Positions 30,417 through 39,497 are shown, counted from the stretch's first letter. The stretch is 64,000 nt of DNA from CAWBBA01 sp963741625 (GCA_963741625.1 CAVUIT010000012.1:1-64000), one strand, 5' to 3'. Numbers and translations: made by a program. The notes: generated from the sequence alone by a model not told the origin.

Positions 30417-31124
30417 ATGAGCACAAACGGAAATGGTCAGTTTTTGGAAAGCGAGCTGATCCATCGCAAGGTGAAGGTAGGTGACGAGTGGCAAACCCGC
30501 ACGTTTCCGGTAGTTGGCGGCCGCCTGAGGATACTCCACGAGAACAATGATCACCTTGGCATCCAGACTGAAATCGTAAGGCTGGAACCTGACTTCGTGG
30601 TGGTCAAAGCCGCGGTGGAGAGCCAAAGGGGAAAGTTCAACGGCACAGGAACTGCATCGGGTCAAAGAGATGCAAAACTGGCAGACTCACTAGTAGAGCT
30701 GGCTGAGACACGGGCGATAGCTAGAGCCCTTCGCTTCAGCGGAATCGGAGTCGAGTATACCGGCGCAGAAGAAGTGTCCCACGTGTCCGCCCCAGACTCT
30801 GAAAAAGAGCAAACTGGCAGCAAAGCCCCTGCAAAAGTGTTCCCTGAAGGCAATGGCAACGGCAAAGCGGGCAGCGCATGATCAAAAGCGTCAAGTGACG
30901 CTATTGATCCGGGTGAGAATGGATCAAAACCGCAACGTTGCGGCATTGGTCAATCTACCCAGGCGCAGTGCCGAGCACTGTACGCCTTAACCAAACGAGC
31001 TCAGTATCACGAGCAGGACATCCAGTCCTTGCTTAGCCAGTTCAACGCTTCTACCTTCCAGCAGCTCTCCCGTGAAACCGCATCGTATCTGATCGGCCAC
31101 TTGCAGCAAGAAGTCGCTGCGTAA
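30417..31124 (+). pseudogene. Rad52-like annealing protein, module B, with in-frame TGA
   Basis: ATG 30417 follows AGGAGGCTCACACA. Codons 1-154 give the annealing domain ('LEPDFVVVKAAVES', 'KFNGTGTA', 'LAETRAIARALRFSGIG', 'GAEEV') and then TGA (30879-30881) in the linker. In the same frame the sequence continues through 'GIGQSTQAQCRALYALTKRA' and 'LSRETASYLIGHLQ' to TAA at 31122-31124, matching the C-terminal domain of the module A protein throughout. A CGA-to-TGA change explains the stop. The truncated protein keeps the whole annealing domain, so partial function is possible. Confidence 0.65.
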
Positions 31125-31208
31125 GCACATTCCAAAATCACAACCATAAGATACCAGAGGCGGGGCGCTATTGGTGTGTACCCGTCCCGCCATAAGAAGG
31201 AGAAAACC

Positions 31209-31346
31209 ATGTTCAGGTTCATATCTTTATTTCCAACACCCAAACCTACAAGGAAGAGGCTGATCCGCAAACTGCGCCGCCTCATCAATCAGAGGAACTA
31301 TTGGCGCAACAGAACTCGCGACCTGCGGGGACGGAGGAAAAGATGA
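31209..31346 (+). CDS. 45-residue basic peptide, module B
   Basis: ATG 31209 behind AGAAGGAGAAAACC opens a very basic 45-codon ORF (MFRFISLFPTPKPTRKRLIR, then Arg-rich to RGRRKR). Its stop overlaps the nuclease start as ATGA (31343-31346), so it could couple translation of the nuclease. Module A has no equivalent in its shorter gap. Function unknown; nucleic-acid contact is only a guess from the charge. Confidence 0.45.
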   Translation: MFRFISLFPTPKPTRKRLIRKLRRLINQRNYWRNRTRDLRGRRKR

Positions 31347-32140
31347 GCACAGGAAGACTCCCGGATCACATCTCGTACTCTCAGCTCTATGTCTACCTCC
31401 AATGCCCGTTAAAATACCGCTTCCATTACATTGACGACTTGGAGCCTGCCTTTACCTCGGCAAGCCTAGCCTTCGGACAAGCCGTACATGAAGCGGTGGC
31501 GGGCTTCTTTCAGAGTGCCTTGGAAGGGGAACACCTCACTGCCGACAACATGATTGATGTGTACAGAGAATCCTGGCGAGGATGCGAGGGACCTCCTATC
31601 CGATACGATAAAGGCGGCACCGAAGACAAACTGCTGAAGAAAGCCAGTGACATTCTCACCCTGTGGCATAGCAGGCAAGATCCATCAATCGAAGTTTATG
31701 GCGTGGAAGAGCCGTTCACCGTGGATCTGAGTGACAAAGCTGACTATCCGGGCAATGGCCTGCCTCCCCTTGTAGGATACGTGGACCACATTCTGAAACA
31801 GCCCGACGGCACTATCACACTCATAGACCTCAAAACTGCGGCGAGGAAGCCCAGCCAGCTCCAAGCAGATCAGACCTTGCAACTCAGCGCGTATAGTTTG
31901 GGGGCTGAGGCATTGGGGTTCAATCCTGATGAGCTAACCTTGAGGCTTCACTACCTGATCAAGAGCGCCACACCTGATCTTGTGAGCTATGAAACAAGCC
32001 GCTCAGAGGAAGACAGGAGGAGGTTCGTAAAGATGCTGACAAGAGTATGGAAAGGTATCGAGACCTCGATATTCTATCCGAAGTACGACTGGTATTGCCG
32101 GTCGTCTTGCGGCTATCAAGGTCAGTGTGCCGAATGGTGA
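31343..32140 (+). CDS. RecB-family PD-(D/E)XK nuclease (Cas4-like), module B
   Basis: A 265-residue protein. ATG 31343 overlaps the stop of the basic peptide (ATGA); an in-frame upstream ATG at 31301 lies inside that peptide and is less likely. It matches the module A nuclease along its length: 'ISYSQLYVYLQCPLKYRF', 'GYVDHIL', 'ITLIDLKTAARKP' (catalytic Asp and Lys), 'LQLSAYSLGA', and C-terminal Cys residues in 'YCRSSCGYQGQCAEW' that could hold an iron-sulfur cluster with the first Cys. Predicted to work with the annealing protein encoded upstream. Confidence 0.8.
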   Translation: MSTGRLPDHISYSQLYVYLQCPLKYRFHYIDDLEPAFTSASLAFGQAVHEAVAGFFQSALEGEHLTADNMIDVYRESWRGCEGPPIRYDKGGTEDKLLKKASDILTLWHSRQDPSIEVYGVEEPFTVDLSDKADYPGNGLPPLVGYVDHILKQPDGTITLIDLKTAARKPSQLQADQTLQLSAYSLGAEALGFNPDELTLRLHYLIKSATPDLVSYETSRSEEDRRRFVKMLTRVWKGIETSIFYPKYDWYCRSSCGYQGQCAEW

Positions 32141-32188
32141 AAGCGTAGTCCTGACCTAGATTTTCTGAAATTCCCCATGCAATATTAT

Positions 32189-32209
32189 AGAGACCTACGG
32201 TCTCTTTTT
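32189..32209 (+). terminator. hairpin terminator of module B
   Basis: AGAGACC-tac-GGTCTCT followed directly by TTTT, 48 bp after the nuclease stop: a textbook intrinsic terminator at the same place as the module A hairpin. Confidence 0.8.
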
Positions 32210-32598
32210 CCCCGTCCACGTCTGCAATTTCTCCCGTCCTTGCCCTGTTGCGGAACGTATCAAAGTGGGAGATTTTCCGCATGGGGACTAGGCAAAAGGG
32301 CATAGGGGGGCTATACAAGTATCAATCTCGAAAAAAGAGTCAAAAAGCCCGATCCAGCCTCATAAAATTCGACCTAAGCATAAATGGTAAGGATATCAAT
32401 ATGTTGCGAGCGTAGATGCATTTTGTGTTCGTTTTCTGCAATGCGGAATAGCTTTTTGTGCCGCTTCCTGACGTGGAAAAGTACCTGTTGCACTGCGCTC
32501 GATGAGTATGGCTACCACAAGAATTTTCAAGGTAGTCAGCGCTTAACCTCCTTGACGTACTTCTTCTGGGATTCCTTTCTCAAATAATCCCATCTTCT
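32210..32598. other. intergenic, nothing recognised
   Basis: About 390 bp after the module B terminator. The short ORFs are not protein-like, and I see no RNA or repeat. Confidence 0.35.
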
Positions 32599-32892
32599 TT
32601 GTTGACAGCTCGATCAGGGCAGTGGAAAATTCCAAAAGATATTCGAAAAAGGACCCTAGCATGGTTGACTTGCGACTATGTTTTCCTTCAGGACGAGCGT
32701 GCAAGTCTTAACCCTTTTGGGCCTCCTGTGGAAACAAAAGAAGGTTTTAACAAGATGATGGAGCTGATAAAGGATAGGAACATAGATTACCGTTTGCGGG
32801 TACAAATATGTGACCGATTTCGTTTCCTGGAAGCGGAGAGCAGATCTGATACCGTAAAAACACTCAGGACTTCATGGGGCTGGTGGAATTGA
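32599..32892 (+). CDS. possible hypothetical protein
   Basis: The frame opened by TTG 32599 (no good ribosome site) gives 97 residues with protein-like composition: 'IPKDIRKRTLAWLTCDY', 'NPFGPPVETKEGFNKMMELI', then a basic region ending WGWWN. I do not recognise it. It may be the 3' part of a longer gene whose start is lost. It lies 61 bp before a lipoprotein gene on the same strand. Confidence 0.35.
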   Translation: MLTARSGQWKIPKDIRKRTLAWLTCDYVFLQDERASLNPFGPPVETKEGFNKMMELIKDRNIDYRLRVQICDRFRFLEAESRSDTVKTLRTSWGWWN

Positions 32893-32953
32893 ATTTGCTC
32901 ATGGATAATCCGGTCGTTGTAGGCCGATTTGATCTCCCAAAGAGGGGGTTATC

Positions 32954-33523
32954 ATGGGACTTGTAATGAAATTTTCTGTCGTATTTGCCATGTATCTTGC
33001 TCTTATGGGGTGTGGTTCCTCCCCGGATAAGCAGGTCTCTCAAGTGTCAGAGACACTGAAACAACTGCAACAAGAGACGGCCCAATCAAAGGAAGCCATT
33101 GGCAGGCTCCAAAAAGAGATTTCCCAGGCAAGGGAGTCTATCAGTAAGGTGGAACAAGAGATTACTCAAATAGGGTCAGCCACTAGTAAACTGGACCAAG
33201 ACCAAGCCTCCTTCAAGGCCGATCAAGACAAGACGTTGGCGCAATTAAAAGAAACGCTAACGAAACTGCAACAGGAGATCACCCAGGTAAGAGAGTCTAG
33301 CAGCAAGATGGAACGAAAGATTAGTCAATCAATAAGGGGGGCCGTTCGTAATCTGGAAAAGGACAAAGCCTCCTTGAAGGCAGAACAGGACAAGGGGCTG
33401 GAACTACTAAAGGAAAATCTAACAGAGCTGCAACAGGAGATTTCCCATTCAAAGGAGAGCGGTAAACCAGGAGAAGAGAAAACCCCTCCAAAGGAAAACC
33501 CCGAAAAACCCCCAACGCAGTAG
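32954..33523 (+). CDS. coiled-coil lipoprotein
   Basis: A 189-residue protein from ATG 32954 (AGAGGGGG upstream). The N-terminus has a hydrophobic stretch ending in a lipobox, 'LALMGC', so Cys19 should be lipidated and the protein membrane-anchored. From residue 30 to 165 it is one long coiled coil of imperfect repeats of 'LQQEITQxRESxSKxE' and 'LDQDQASFKADQDK' type. The tail is Pro/Glu/Lys-rich. The layout recalls Lpp-like or periplasmic spacer lipoproteins; no specific role is visible. Confidence 0.75.
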   Translation: MGLVMKFSVVFAMYLALMGCGSSPDKQVSQVSETLKQLQQETAQSKEAIGRLQKEISQARESISKVEQEITQIGSATSKLDQDQASFKADQDKTLAQLKETLTKLQQEITQVRESSSKMERKISQSIRGAVRNLEKDKASLKAEQDKGLELLKENLTELQQEISHSKESGKPGEEKTPPKENPEKPPTQ

Positions 33524-33612
33524 ACCAACTTACTGCGGTAAATTGAACGAGCCACTCCCATACCCCTAGAGGTAAATCAGAATGGCAGCGAAACTACGCT
33601 AACGAGTGAGTC

Positions 33613-34229
33613 GTGTCTGTGAAGAAGAAATTAGGAGAAAAGTGGCTCTATAAGCTCAAGATAACACTCCTGGGCATCAGACCCCCAATCTGGAGAAGGA
33701 TACTTGTCCCTCAGGATATTGCTCTCCATCAGCTGCACGTGATTCTCCAAATCGTAATGGGCTGGACCAATAGCCATCTTCATAAGTTCATAATTGATGG
33801 AGTATCGTACAAGCCTCTTTTCATGGATGAATTCCGGAACAATGACTCGAAGAACGAGGCGAAGTTCAATCTCCACAGAGTTGCTCCTGGAGAAAATGGA
33901 AAGTTCATATACGTGTACGATTTCGGTGACTACTGGCAGCATGAAATCCTAATTGAAAAGATTTTGCCCCTGGAGAAAAAGGAATCCAATACCCAGTCTG
34001 CGTTACGGGTAAGCGTGCCTGTCCTCCAGAGGATTGTGGTGGCCCATCGAGTTATAAGGAACTGCTGGAGATCCTTAGCGACACGTCGCACCCTGAGCAT
34101 GATGACAAGTTTAACTGGTTGCCAGGAGACTTTGACTCGGAGAAGTTCGATGCTGAATCGGTCAATAAGAGGCTGAGACAGGCGAGCAAGAAAGGGGGAC
34201 GAATTAAGCTTAGAAACGAACCTTCATGA
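33613..34229 (+). pseudogene. plasmid pRiA4b ORF-3 family protein, one frameshift
   Basis: GTG 33613 opens the family's typical start ('YKLKITLLGIRPPIWRRILV', then 'LHQLHVILQIVMGW' and 'YDFGDYWQHEILIEKILPLE'). After five A at about 33976 the frame is lost; the other frame continues 'YPVCVTGKRACPPEDCGG', the family's hallmark, then 'LLEILSDTSHPEHDD' and 'FDAESVNKRL' to TGA 34227-34229. Joined length is about 204 residues, normal for the family. Here a base is missing rather than added, consistent with contraction of an A-run. Function of the family is unknown. Confidence 0.8.
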
Positions 34230-34849
34230 AGCCCTCTTTGAATTTGCGCGCGCTCCACGGATATTCATCGATTTTTTTGAGACGATTCGCTAAGCCTGTC
34301 ATTTGCATGGTTACTGGAATATCCCCTTTTTACTCCCACACTTGTGGCATGCGACATGCCGAGTCGTATTAAATAATCAGTTGGAAAAAGTGAACTGTAA
34401 CCCAAGGCCCCCATTGTGGAATTTCATTGTGTACCAGATAACCACGGCAATGGCTCTAAGTCCGGTTTCGGGTACTGGCCGTACCGTACGGCCAGTACGA
34501 AAGGTCGGACACTTGACTCTTCCGGAATTCGGTCCTATTTCATGACCCGCAAAGAGCTAAAATTGGCTTAGGAAACGATCCCAAAAGGACATGCTGCGCT
34601 GATTGGTACGGAGGCTGGAAATAAGCTATAGAGGAAGGATGTCGGGGCGGCTTTTTGGGGTAATTTTCGTCTCGGGGTACACCCGCACCCTCACACCGAA
34701 TGAGAGCACGGGTGTAAGACATTGTTAGTCCTTTTTATATTGTGGGAATTCTATCCCCAGAAGGCTCTTCTTGAGGCCCAAGGGGATGCGCTTTCCTTAG
34801 CTTTGCGCTTGAGCACGTGCCTTCTGTTCACTGCTACACAGTCACAATC
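34230..34849. other. intergenic containing a 27-bp palindrome
   Basis: No convincing gene lies in these 620 bp. The outstanding element is the perfect inverted repeat at 34472-34498, described separately. Confidence 0.4.
34472..34498. repeat. perfect 13-bp inverted repeat, 1-bp centre
   Basis: gtactggccgtac-c-gtacggccagtac is a perfect palindrome with 13-bp arms. No T-run follows on either side, so it does not look like a terminator. It could bind a dimeric protein or be a recombination or extrusion site. It lies alone in an intergenic region, about 240 bp after the pRiA4b-type gene. Confidence 0.7.
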
Positions 34850-35413
34850 TCAGGTGCTTGCAGCTGACTGGCTTGACCCTATCGGGTAGAGGTACTCAGA
34901 TCCGGTCGTCTTCTTAGGCGACCTTTGAGGTCTGGGCTTTGAAGAAGCCTCGCGCTTCACTATGGTTCGGGGTCCGCCAGCTTCAGAATCCTTCAGCAAT
35001 CTGTAAAAGCCTTCTTGAGCAATCCCTTTACTGGCTGCCAAGGCGTTGAGGCCAATATCTTTACCCCCTGTCAAGAGTTGCGGAACGAACTTCTTGCTGC
35101 TGGACCAGAATTGAGTTGCGTTTCGCCCTCCAGAATTCAGAGCTGCCTCAGTCCAATGCCTCATAGTTTTCAGCAAGGCTGGTCCATGTTTCTGAAAGGC
35201 TCGGACAGCTTCCGGGCCGTGGTCCCTTGCAGCTTTCATGGCCATGTCCGAAGCAATATCAGCAAGGAGATTGCTGAAGACGGTCGCTGTTGTCGCCGTG
35301 GAACCGTACTGAGCCCCACCAGATGGAATCGGAACGACAAGAATATCCTTCGCAAAAGAATGGCCGACTGCGAAGCATGATATAAGGACTAAGAATGCGA
35401 GCATCCTCTTCAT
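34850..35413 (-). CDS. exported hypothetical protein
   Basis: A 187-residue protein from ATG 35413 (GGGAGGGG upstream). 'MKRMLAFLVLISCFAVGHSF' followed by AKD is a good signal peptide with a probable cut after 'SFA'. The mature part is Ala/Gly/Lys-rich with helices ('LLADIASDMAMKAARDHG', 'AVRAFQKHGPALLKTM') and a basic, Ser-rich C-terminus. No Cys pair or known domain is seen. Function unknown; periplasmic or outer-surface location inferred. Confidence 0.65.
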   Translation of the reverse strand: MKRMLAFLVLISCFAVGHSFAKDILVVPIPSGGAQYGSTATTATVFSNLLADIASDMAMKAARDHGPEAVRAFQKHGPALLKTMRHWTEAALNSGGRNATQFWSSSKKFVPQLLTGGKDIGLNALAASKGIAQEGFYRLLKDSEAGGPRTIVKREASSKPRPQRSPKKTTGSEYLYPIGSSQSAAST

Positions 35414-35903
35414 TATTCAACCCCTCCCTATCTTAATAGCCCGCCAGGGCATCTGGCTATCTGTCCACAGTGTAGTCAAAAAGGGCAAGTGTCAAGTGCG
35501 GGCAAGGAACTCACCCAGGAAGGGGGCATGCAAATCGGAGTGGAGTGATGTATCTCTTCAAGCTTCGAGCATTAGTCCACACATTTCGTCCGCTTAGAAG
35601 AAAGATGGCTTTTGAGTGAACTAGGTGAAAATCGTGTCTAATCGGAACCGAAAGTGGGGAGGAACCCTGCACAAATGCAAAAAGTCCTATTGACCATCGA
35701 TGCCGGTGTCGGCTATTTCTTGATCCATCTCCAGTCGTCCTATCGAGTACCTTGCCTCGCAAACGCCACGTACTCCGTCCCAGGACTGGAATCTATTACC
35801 TTGCTACCCTCCTATATAACTGTTTTTACTGCAACCGTTTCTGACAAAAAACAAGGCACCCTATCAACATTGGCTTCAGTGAGGTCAATAAAGGCAAATA
35901 AAA
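35414..35903. other. intergenic, nothing recognised
   Basis: About 490 bp upstream of the exported hypothetical gene, which is read toward lower coordinates. Beyond a likely promoter near 35420-35500, nothing is recognisable. Confidence 0.35.
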
Positions 35904-35956
35904 AGCCCGACCGGGCAGACCGAGCTGGGAGGGAACGGCCGGTTTTTGGTCGGGCT
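35904..35956 (-). terminator. terminator of the outer-membrane protein gene
   Basis: AGCCCGACC and GGTCGGGCT pair across a 35-nt loop that contains further GC-rich partial pairing. On the minus strand the stem is followed by TTTTTATTTG. It lies about 80 bp beyond the stop of the 36038 gene. Confidence 0.6.
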
Positions 35957-36037
35957 GAAGAATTGGTCTTCTACGTGCTGTCGGCAAAGATGTCCTGTGC
36001 CGGGCGTTTTCAGACTGATCCGGCACATGCCATCACA

Positions 36038-37036
36038 TCAAAACATAAAAGCCATCTTTAGGTATCCACCTTCAACGGAAGTGTCTATCTGTTTGAAATC
36101 GTTGTACCCCTTCTTGAAGTTCACGTACCTGTAACCACCTCCCAAGGACCCCCATCGTCCGTTGCCCATCGGGATAGTGTACTTCAGTCCAGTCATTATG
36201 TCTGAACCGACGGCTTCATCCAGGAAGGCCACACCCGCTCGGCACTCAAGGGAAAGGGTTTCCGAGAAACGCACCGTCTTCAAACATCGATCGAACTCCA
36301 AACCTGCCATTGCCATATTGAGTTGATGATCAAAGGTAATCCCACTACCCCACCCGGACCAAACTGCCCCACCAAAACTGAGCTTGTCATCGAGCCGCAC
36401 GTAATCTGCGAAAACGCCGACCCTAGCCCGGTAGGTAAGTATCGGGTCGTAAACCAGACCTGCACGCTGATACAGGCGTTGCCATTTTACCTGGGTGCCC
36501 TGACCATAACCGTACCCGTAGTATTGACCGCTGCCGCCCGAGCCGTTCAATTCCATTGGCATTATGGAATAGCGGAGCGACCACTTCGGTCGGAACTTGT
36601 AGCTCAGTGAAAAGGAACCAACTGCGCCGTGATCAGGTATGCCCCAGTCGCCGTTGAGATCCTGATCGAGTGAGTAGCCCCATGCTCCCCATCCCCAATT
36701 GGAGTTGGAGAAACGAATTTTGCCCTTGATTCTGGCAAAGATGACTTCGGCGTCCGCTTCCCAGCCTTTGGCCCGGGCGGCCGGGAGGCTACATTCCACC
36801 GGCTGTGGATCCATGAGGATGAATTCGGGCTGGACCATGTACATAGGCCGGACCTTCTGGATCTTTCCTGCTTTGACTCTTGCATGTTCCTTGAGGTCAG
36901 GGATGGGTCTGGCAGCGCGATCTTCCGAAGGGCTGGCAACGGCCTGTCTGCTGGAGTAGGCCGCGGAGTCCGTCGCGAGTGCCATCATAGAATAAACTAG
37001 ACATACCAGTAGCGTATAGAGTGTTCTTCTCAACAT
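36038..37036 (-). CDS. outer-membrane beta-barrel protein
   Basis: A 332-residue protein from ATG 37036, 3 bp after GGAGGAGGG. A signal peptide ('TLYTLLVCLVYSMMALA') is followed by a polar linker and then alternating aromatic strands separated by short turns ('SFSLSYKFRPKWSLRYSIM', 'AGLVYDPILTYRARVGVFAD', 'WGSLGGGYRYVNF'). It ends in Phe ('YLKMAFMF'), the outer-membrane insertion signal. I estimate 8-12 strands. No family name is certain; it resembles OmpA-barrel or MipA-like proteins. A terminator lies downstream. Confidence 0.75.
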   Translation of the reverse strand: MLRRTLYTLLVCLVYSMMALATDSAAYSSRQAVASPSEDRAARPIPDLKEHARVKAGKIQKVRPMYMVQPEFILMDPQPVECSLPAARAKGWEADAEVIFARIKGKIRFSNSNWGWGAWGYSLDQDLNGDWGIPDHGAVGSFSLSYKFRPKWSLRYSIMPMELNGSGGSGQYYGYGYGQGTQVKWQRLYQRAGLVYDPILTYRARVGVFADYVRLDDKLSFGGAVWSGWGSGITFDHQLNMAMAGLEFDRCLKTVRFSETLSLECRAGVAFLDEAVGSDIMTGLKYTIPMGNGRWGSLGGGYRYVNFKKGYNDFKQIDTSVEGGYLKMAFMF

Positions 37037-37446
37037 ACCCTCCTCCACACAGACAATATTCTGTTATCAGGGGTTTTATACGCACAAAGTTATTTGTCAA
37101 GAAAAAAAGAACGAATATCCAAGATATTACATAAATAATCTAGAATTACCATGAAATATGGACAGAAGTTCCGATAAACAGCATCAGTTTAATATAATAA
37201 CATGCTTATTAAGCTGCACTTTATGCCTATGAAGCTTTTCAGTCGGGGTTTTCCAACCTCGAAATAAGAGGCAGCCTCCCGCAAGAACCTGCTTGGCATG
37301 GAAAATTGCCGCACGGTACTCTATTTTGTTTGAGTCATCAGGGGGTTCCTGAATGCCGTCTGGTAATCGGCTTTGTCCATTACCCCAACGGGATACCTGT
37401 TGAGTATCGTCTCGGCATCTTCTTCTTTTTACAGGTCTTTTGTTGC
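37037..37446. other. intergenic, promoter region of the barrel gene
   Basis: The first 150 bp are A/T-rich and probably hold the promoter of the divergent barrel gene. The rest has no convincing gene. Confidence 0.35.
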
Positions 37447-37695
37447 TCAGACTTCCGTGGCCATTTGGTGTCCATCGGAAGTGAAAGTTGAGGGAGGTAG
37501 AAGGAAGGGCTCGGGAAAGAAATGGGGACGTTGTGGAGACGCTTTTGCAAAGGGAGTCTGCTTCAAGATGACGGAAATCATCCCGTGATTTTTGACAACC
37601 TGCGAACAAATCGGAAGTCCTGATGGCGAACAACGGGGCTTAATTTTGCCGGGGCATTGCAGAAAGACGGCTTTCCCGTTGATTTCGCAGTTCAA
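37447..37695 (-). CDS. possible small Cys-containing protein
   Basis: The ORF opened by TTG 37695 begins MNCEINGKAVFLQCPGK, continues with 'CSPSGLPICSQVVKNH', then a Pro/Phe-rich end. Four Cys (residues 3, 14, 22, 30) could bind a metal, but there is no clear ribosome site. The C-terminal part overlaps a 29-bp repeat also found at 38200, so the ORF may be accidental there. Confidence 0.25.
   Translation of the reverse strand: MNCEINGKAVFLQCPGKIKPRCSPSGLPICSQVVKNHGMISVILKQTPFAKASPQRPHFFPEPFLLPPSTFTSDGHQMATEV
37462..37490. repeat. 29-bp direct repeat, copy 1 (copy 2 at 38200-38228)
   Basis: ccatttggtgtccatcggaa followed by gtgaaagtt recurs at 38200-38228 with two differences, 740 bp away in the same orientation. 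The second copy is preceded by another 'tttggtgtc'. The repeats flank the small gene at 37774. They may be old recombination joints or regulatory sites; nothing decides. Confidence 0.55.
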
Positions 37696-37773
37696 TTATT
37701 TAATCAACGAGTTGCTCTCAAGAAACGCTTGCCTGTCAAAATGGTTCCAGGTCCTGTCAACGAAACCGCTAGG

Positions 37774-38022
37774 TTAACGGGCCTTGATGTTTTCTTTCAA
37801 CTGGGCGATCTGAATGCCCAGAGAGATGCATTGTTTTCCGGCCATGCAGACAGCCGCGTCTTCAGGTTCTAAATGCGTCTTGAGTTCATGCTGGTCCTTT
37901 TTCAGATCCACTATCCAGGCCTTTTTCGCTTCATCATACTCCACATCAACATCGATCCCGCATTCGCCAATATCGGGATAGATTTCTCTTATCTTTTCAC
38001 AGAGTTCCTTTTTATCATACAT
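37774..38022 (-). CDS. conserved small hypothetical protein (MYDKKEL type)
   Basis: An 82-residue acidic protein. ATG 38022 is preceded by AAAGGAGCTTGAGGC; the longer ORF start is not needed. The pattern 'IYPDIGECGIDVDVEYDE', 'WIVDLKKDxHELKT', 'LEPEDAAVCM' and 'LGIQIAQLKENI' is one I recall from short proteins in deltaproteobacteria, without function. There is no membrane segment. It lies among other small minus-strand genes left of the integrase. Confidence 0.7.
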   Translation of the reverse strand: MYDKKELCEKIREIYPDIGECGIDVDVEYDEAKKAWIVDLKKDQHELKTHLEPEDAAVCMAGKQCISLGIQIAQLKENIKAR

Positions 38023-38238
38023 AGCCTCAAGCTCCTTTCTCGACTCGGCCATCAGGTCGAATTGTTAATCCTCATTACGGTTTCCGAGAAAAGCCGCCAG
38101 CACGCCAAGGCGATGGTTTAGACCTTGCAACCTAGTATACCTGGGCACTGAAGAAGGTCTGATTATAGCCTGAATCGGGCGGCGATTCAACTTTGGTGTC
38201 CATTTGGTGTCCATTGGAAGCGAAAGTTCGGTGCTGCC

Positions 38239-38529
38239 TTAGTGCAAGGACTTCCCATAGACGATTATGATGGCCGCTTGCATGACTCTCAAGATATCTT
38301 GCAGAGTTGCACCAGGCATCATTAGCTGGTGTTGAGGCTTGCCACCTAACTGGGTATTAATGGTCACTCCATTAGAGTATTTCTTTAGCCTGATGCTGTA
38401 AAGTGCTTCCTTTTCAGGAATCGTGATCGTGCATTCACCGGGGAAAGGGGTTATTTCTGGCCTTATTTCTTTCTCCTTTGCACGCTCCATCCGGTTAACA
38501 ATTTGGTCAAACACGTCTTTTAAGTCCAT
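38239..38529 (-). CDS. small hypothetical protein
   Basis: A 96-residue protein from ATG 38529 with a weak AATCAGG site. It has a charged helical N-terminus ('VFDQIVNRMERAKEKEI'), a middle region of likely beta strands ('CTITIPEKEALYSIRLKKY') and an amphipathic C-terminal helix. Not recognised. No signal peptide. Confidence 0.5.
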   Translation of the reverse strand: MDLKDVFDQIVNRMERAKEKEIRPEITPFPGECTITIPEKEALYSIRLKKYSNGVTINTQLGGKPQHQLMMPGATLQDILRVMQAAIIIVYGKSLH

Positions 38530-38682
38530 CCTGATTTGCTCCCATATGGAGAGGCCTTCCTTCTTTGTTGTTATCTGGGTTCTATATTCTCAGGTGTATC
38601 AAACCATTCCCCATATCAAGAAATCTCACCAGCGGGCAACCCACGAAGCCATGTTGAGCTTCTCTCAAGTCAGGGCACCGAT

Positions 38683-39105
38683 TCAAGGTTCATGTATATG
38701 CTGACCAGCGGCGACTGCTAATTTCTCTAGCAATAAATAAGCTGCCTGTAGAACAGGACGAAAATCTTCAGCGGTTGTGTTACTTATTCTGAACTCTTCA
38801 TTGGTTCTATGAAGTTTTAAAATATAATCATTTTTGTCTTTTGATACGTCAATGTGGAGATGAAGAATTTTTAGATTTGGTAACTGCACCCCAATGACCA
38901 GAGTTGTTCGTCTTGTTGTATACTCTGTCTCTATGTTGTACTGGAACTGGATTGCAGAATCAGGTTCAATATAGGCCGTCATCGCTACTGCCAACGATGT
39001 GCAAACGCTTATGCACTCATCATCATGCCATCGTCGAACTTCTGGCATTTGTGATTCTCGCTTGGCTTTGTTGAAAGCAGCGTATAAATCATGATACCGA
39101 GACAT
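38683..39105 (-). CDS. hypothetical protein
   Basis: A 140-residue protein from ATG 39105 behind a strong AAAAGGAGGACGTCTC site. An N-terminal helix (residues 1-25) is followed by strands ('AIQFQYNIETEYTTRRTTLV', 'LKILHLHIDVSKDKNDYILK') and a C-terminal Leu-rich helix. Not recognised. It is the last gene before the tRNA fragment at 39447. Confidence 0.6.
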   Translation of the reverse strand: MSRYHDLYAAFNKAKRESQMPEVRRWHDDECISVCTSLAVAMTAYIEPDSAIQFQYNIETEYTTRRTTLVIGVQLPNLKILHLHIDVSKDKNDYILKLHRTNEEFRISNTTAEDFRPVLQAAYLLLEKLAVAAGQHIHEP

Positions 39106-39446
39106 GAGACGTCCTCCTTTTGGTATTTGTGGGCTACTTTAGTCTCCTTTGTTTGCAATACACCGTCAAGGGAAATCAACGAAAGGGGGTCTATAATCAA
39201 ATCTGAGCAATTGTAAGGAGTAAGGAAGCAAAAAGGGTGCGGGTGATTTTTTTGGAAATTGTGCGATAGGTCGGCACCTGGGAGGAAATGGACAGGAGAC
39301 GGAAATAGAGAACATGTGTTTTCCGTATTTCTTCCGTACCTTTTGGACTCCCGATAAGGACTCATAAGGTCCAATGATGTTCAATGTGTCTTGATTTTTC
39401 AGGGGAATTGCTACGCGACCGCTTTAATAGTGAATGGTACGCTGGA

Positions 39447-39491
39447 TTCACACGGCAGGGGTCGGAGGTTCAAATCCTCTCCCGCCTACCA
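39447..39491 (+). tRNA. 3' half of tRNA-Val(CAC): att core of an integrative element
   Basis: The sequence starts in the anticodon loop (TTCACAC, anticodon CAC) and runs through the 3' anticodon stem (ggcag), variable loop, T-arm (ggagg-ttcaaat-cctct), acceptor strand cccgcct, discriminator A and CCA. The 5' half (D-arm and matching acceptor aggcggg) is absent; the upstream DNA is unrelated. This is the footprint of site-specific integration with crossover in the anticodon loop. The integrase gene starts just beyond, its 3' end 6 bp away. Confidence 0.75.
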
Positions 39492-39497
39492 ATGATT

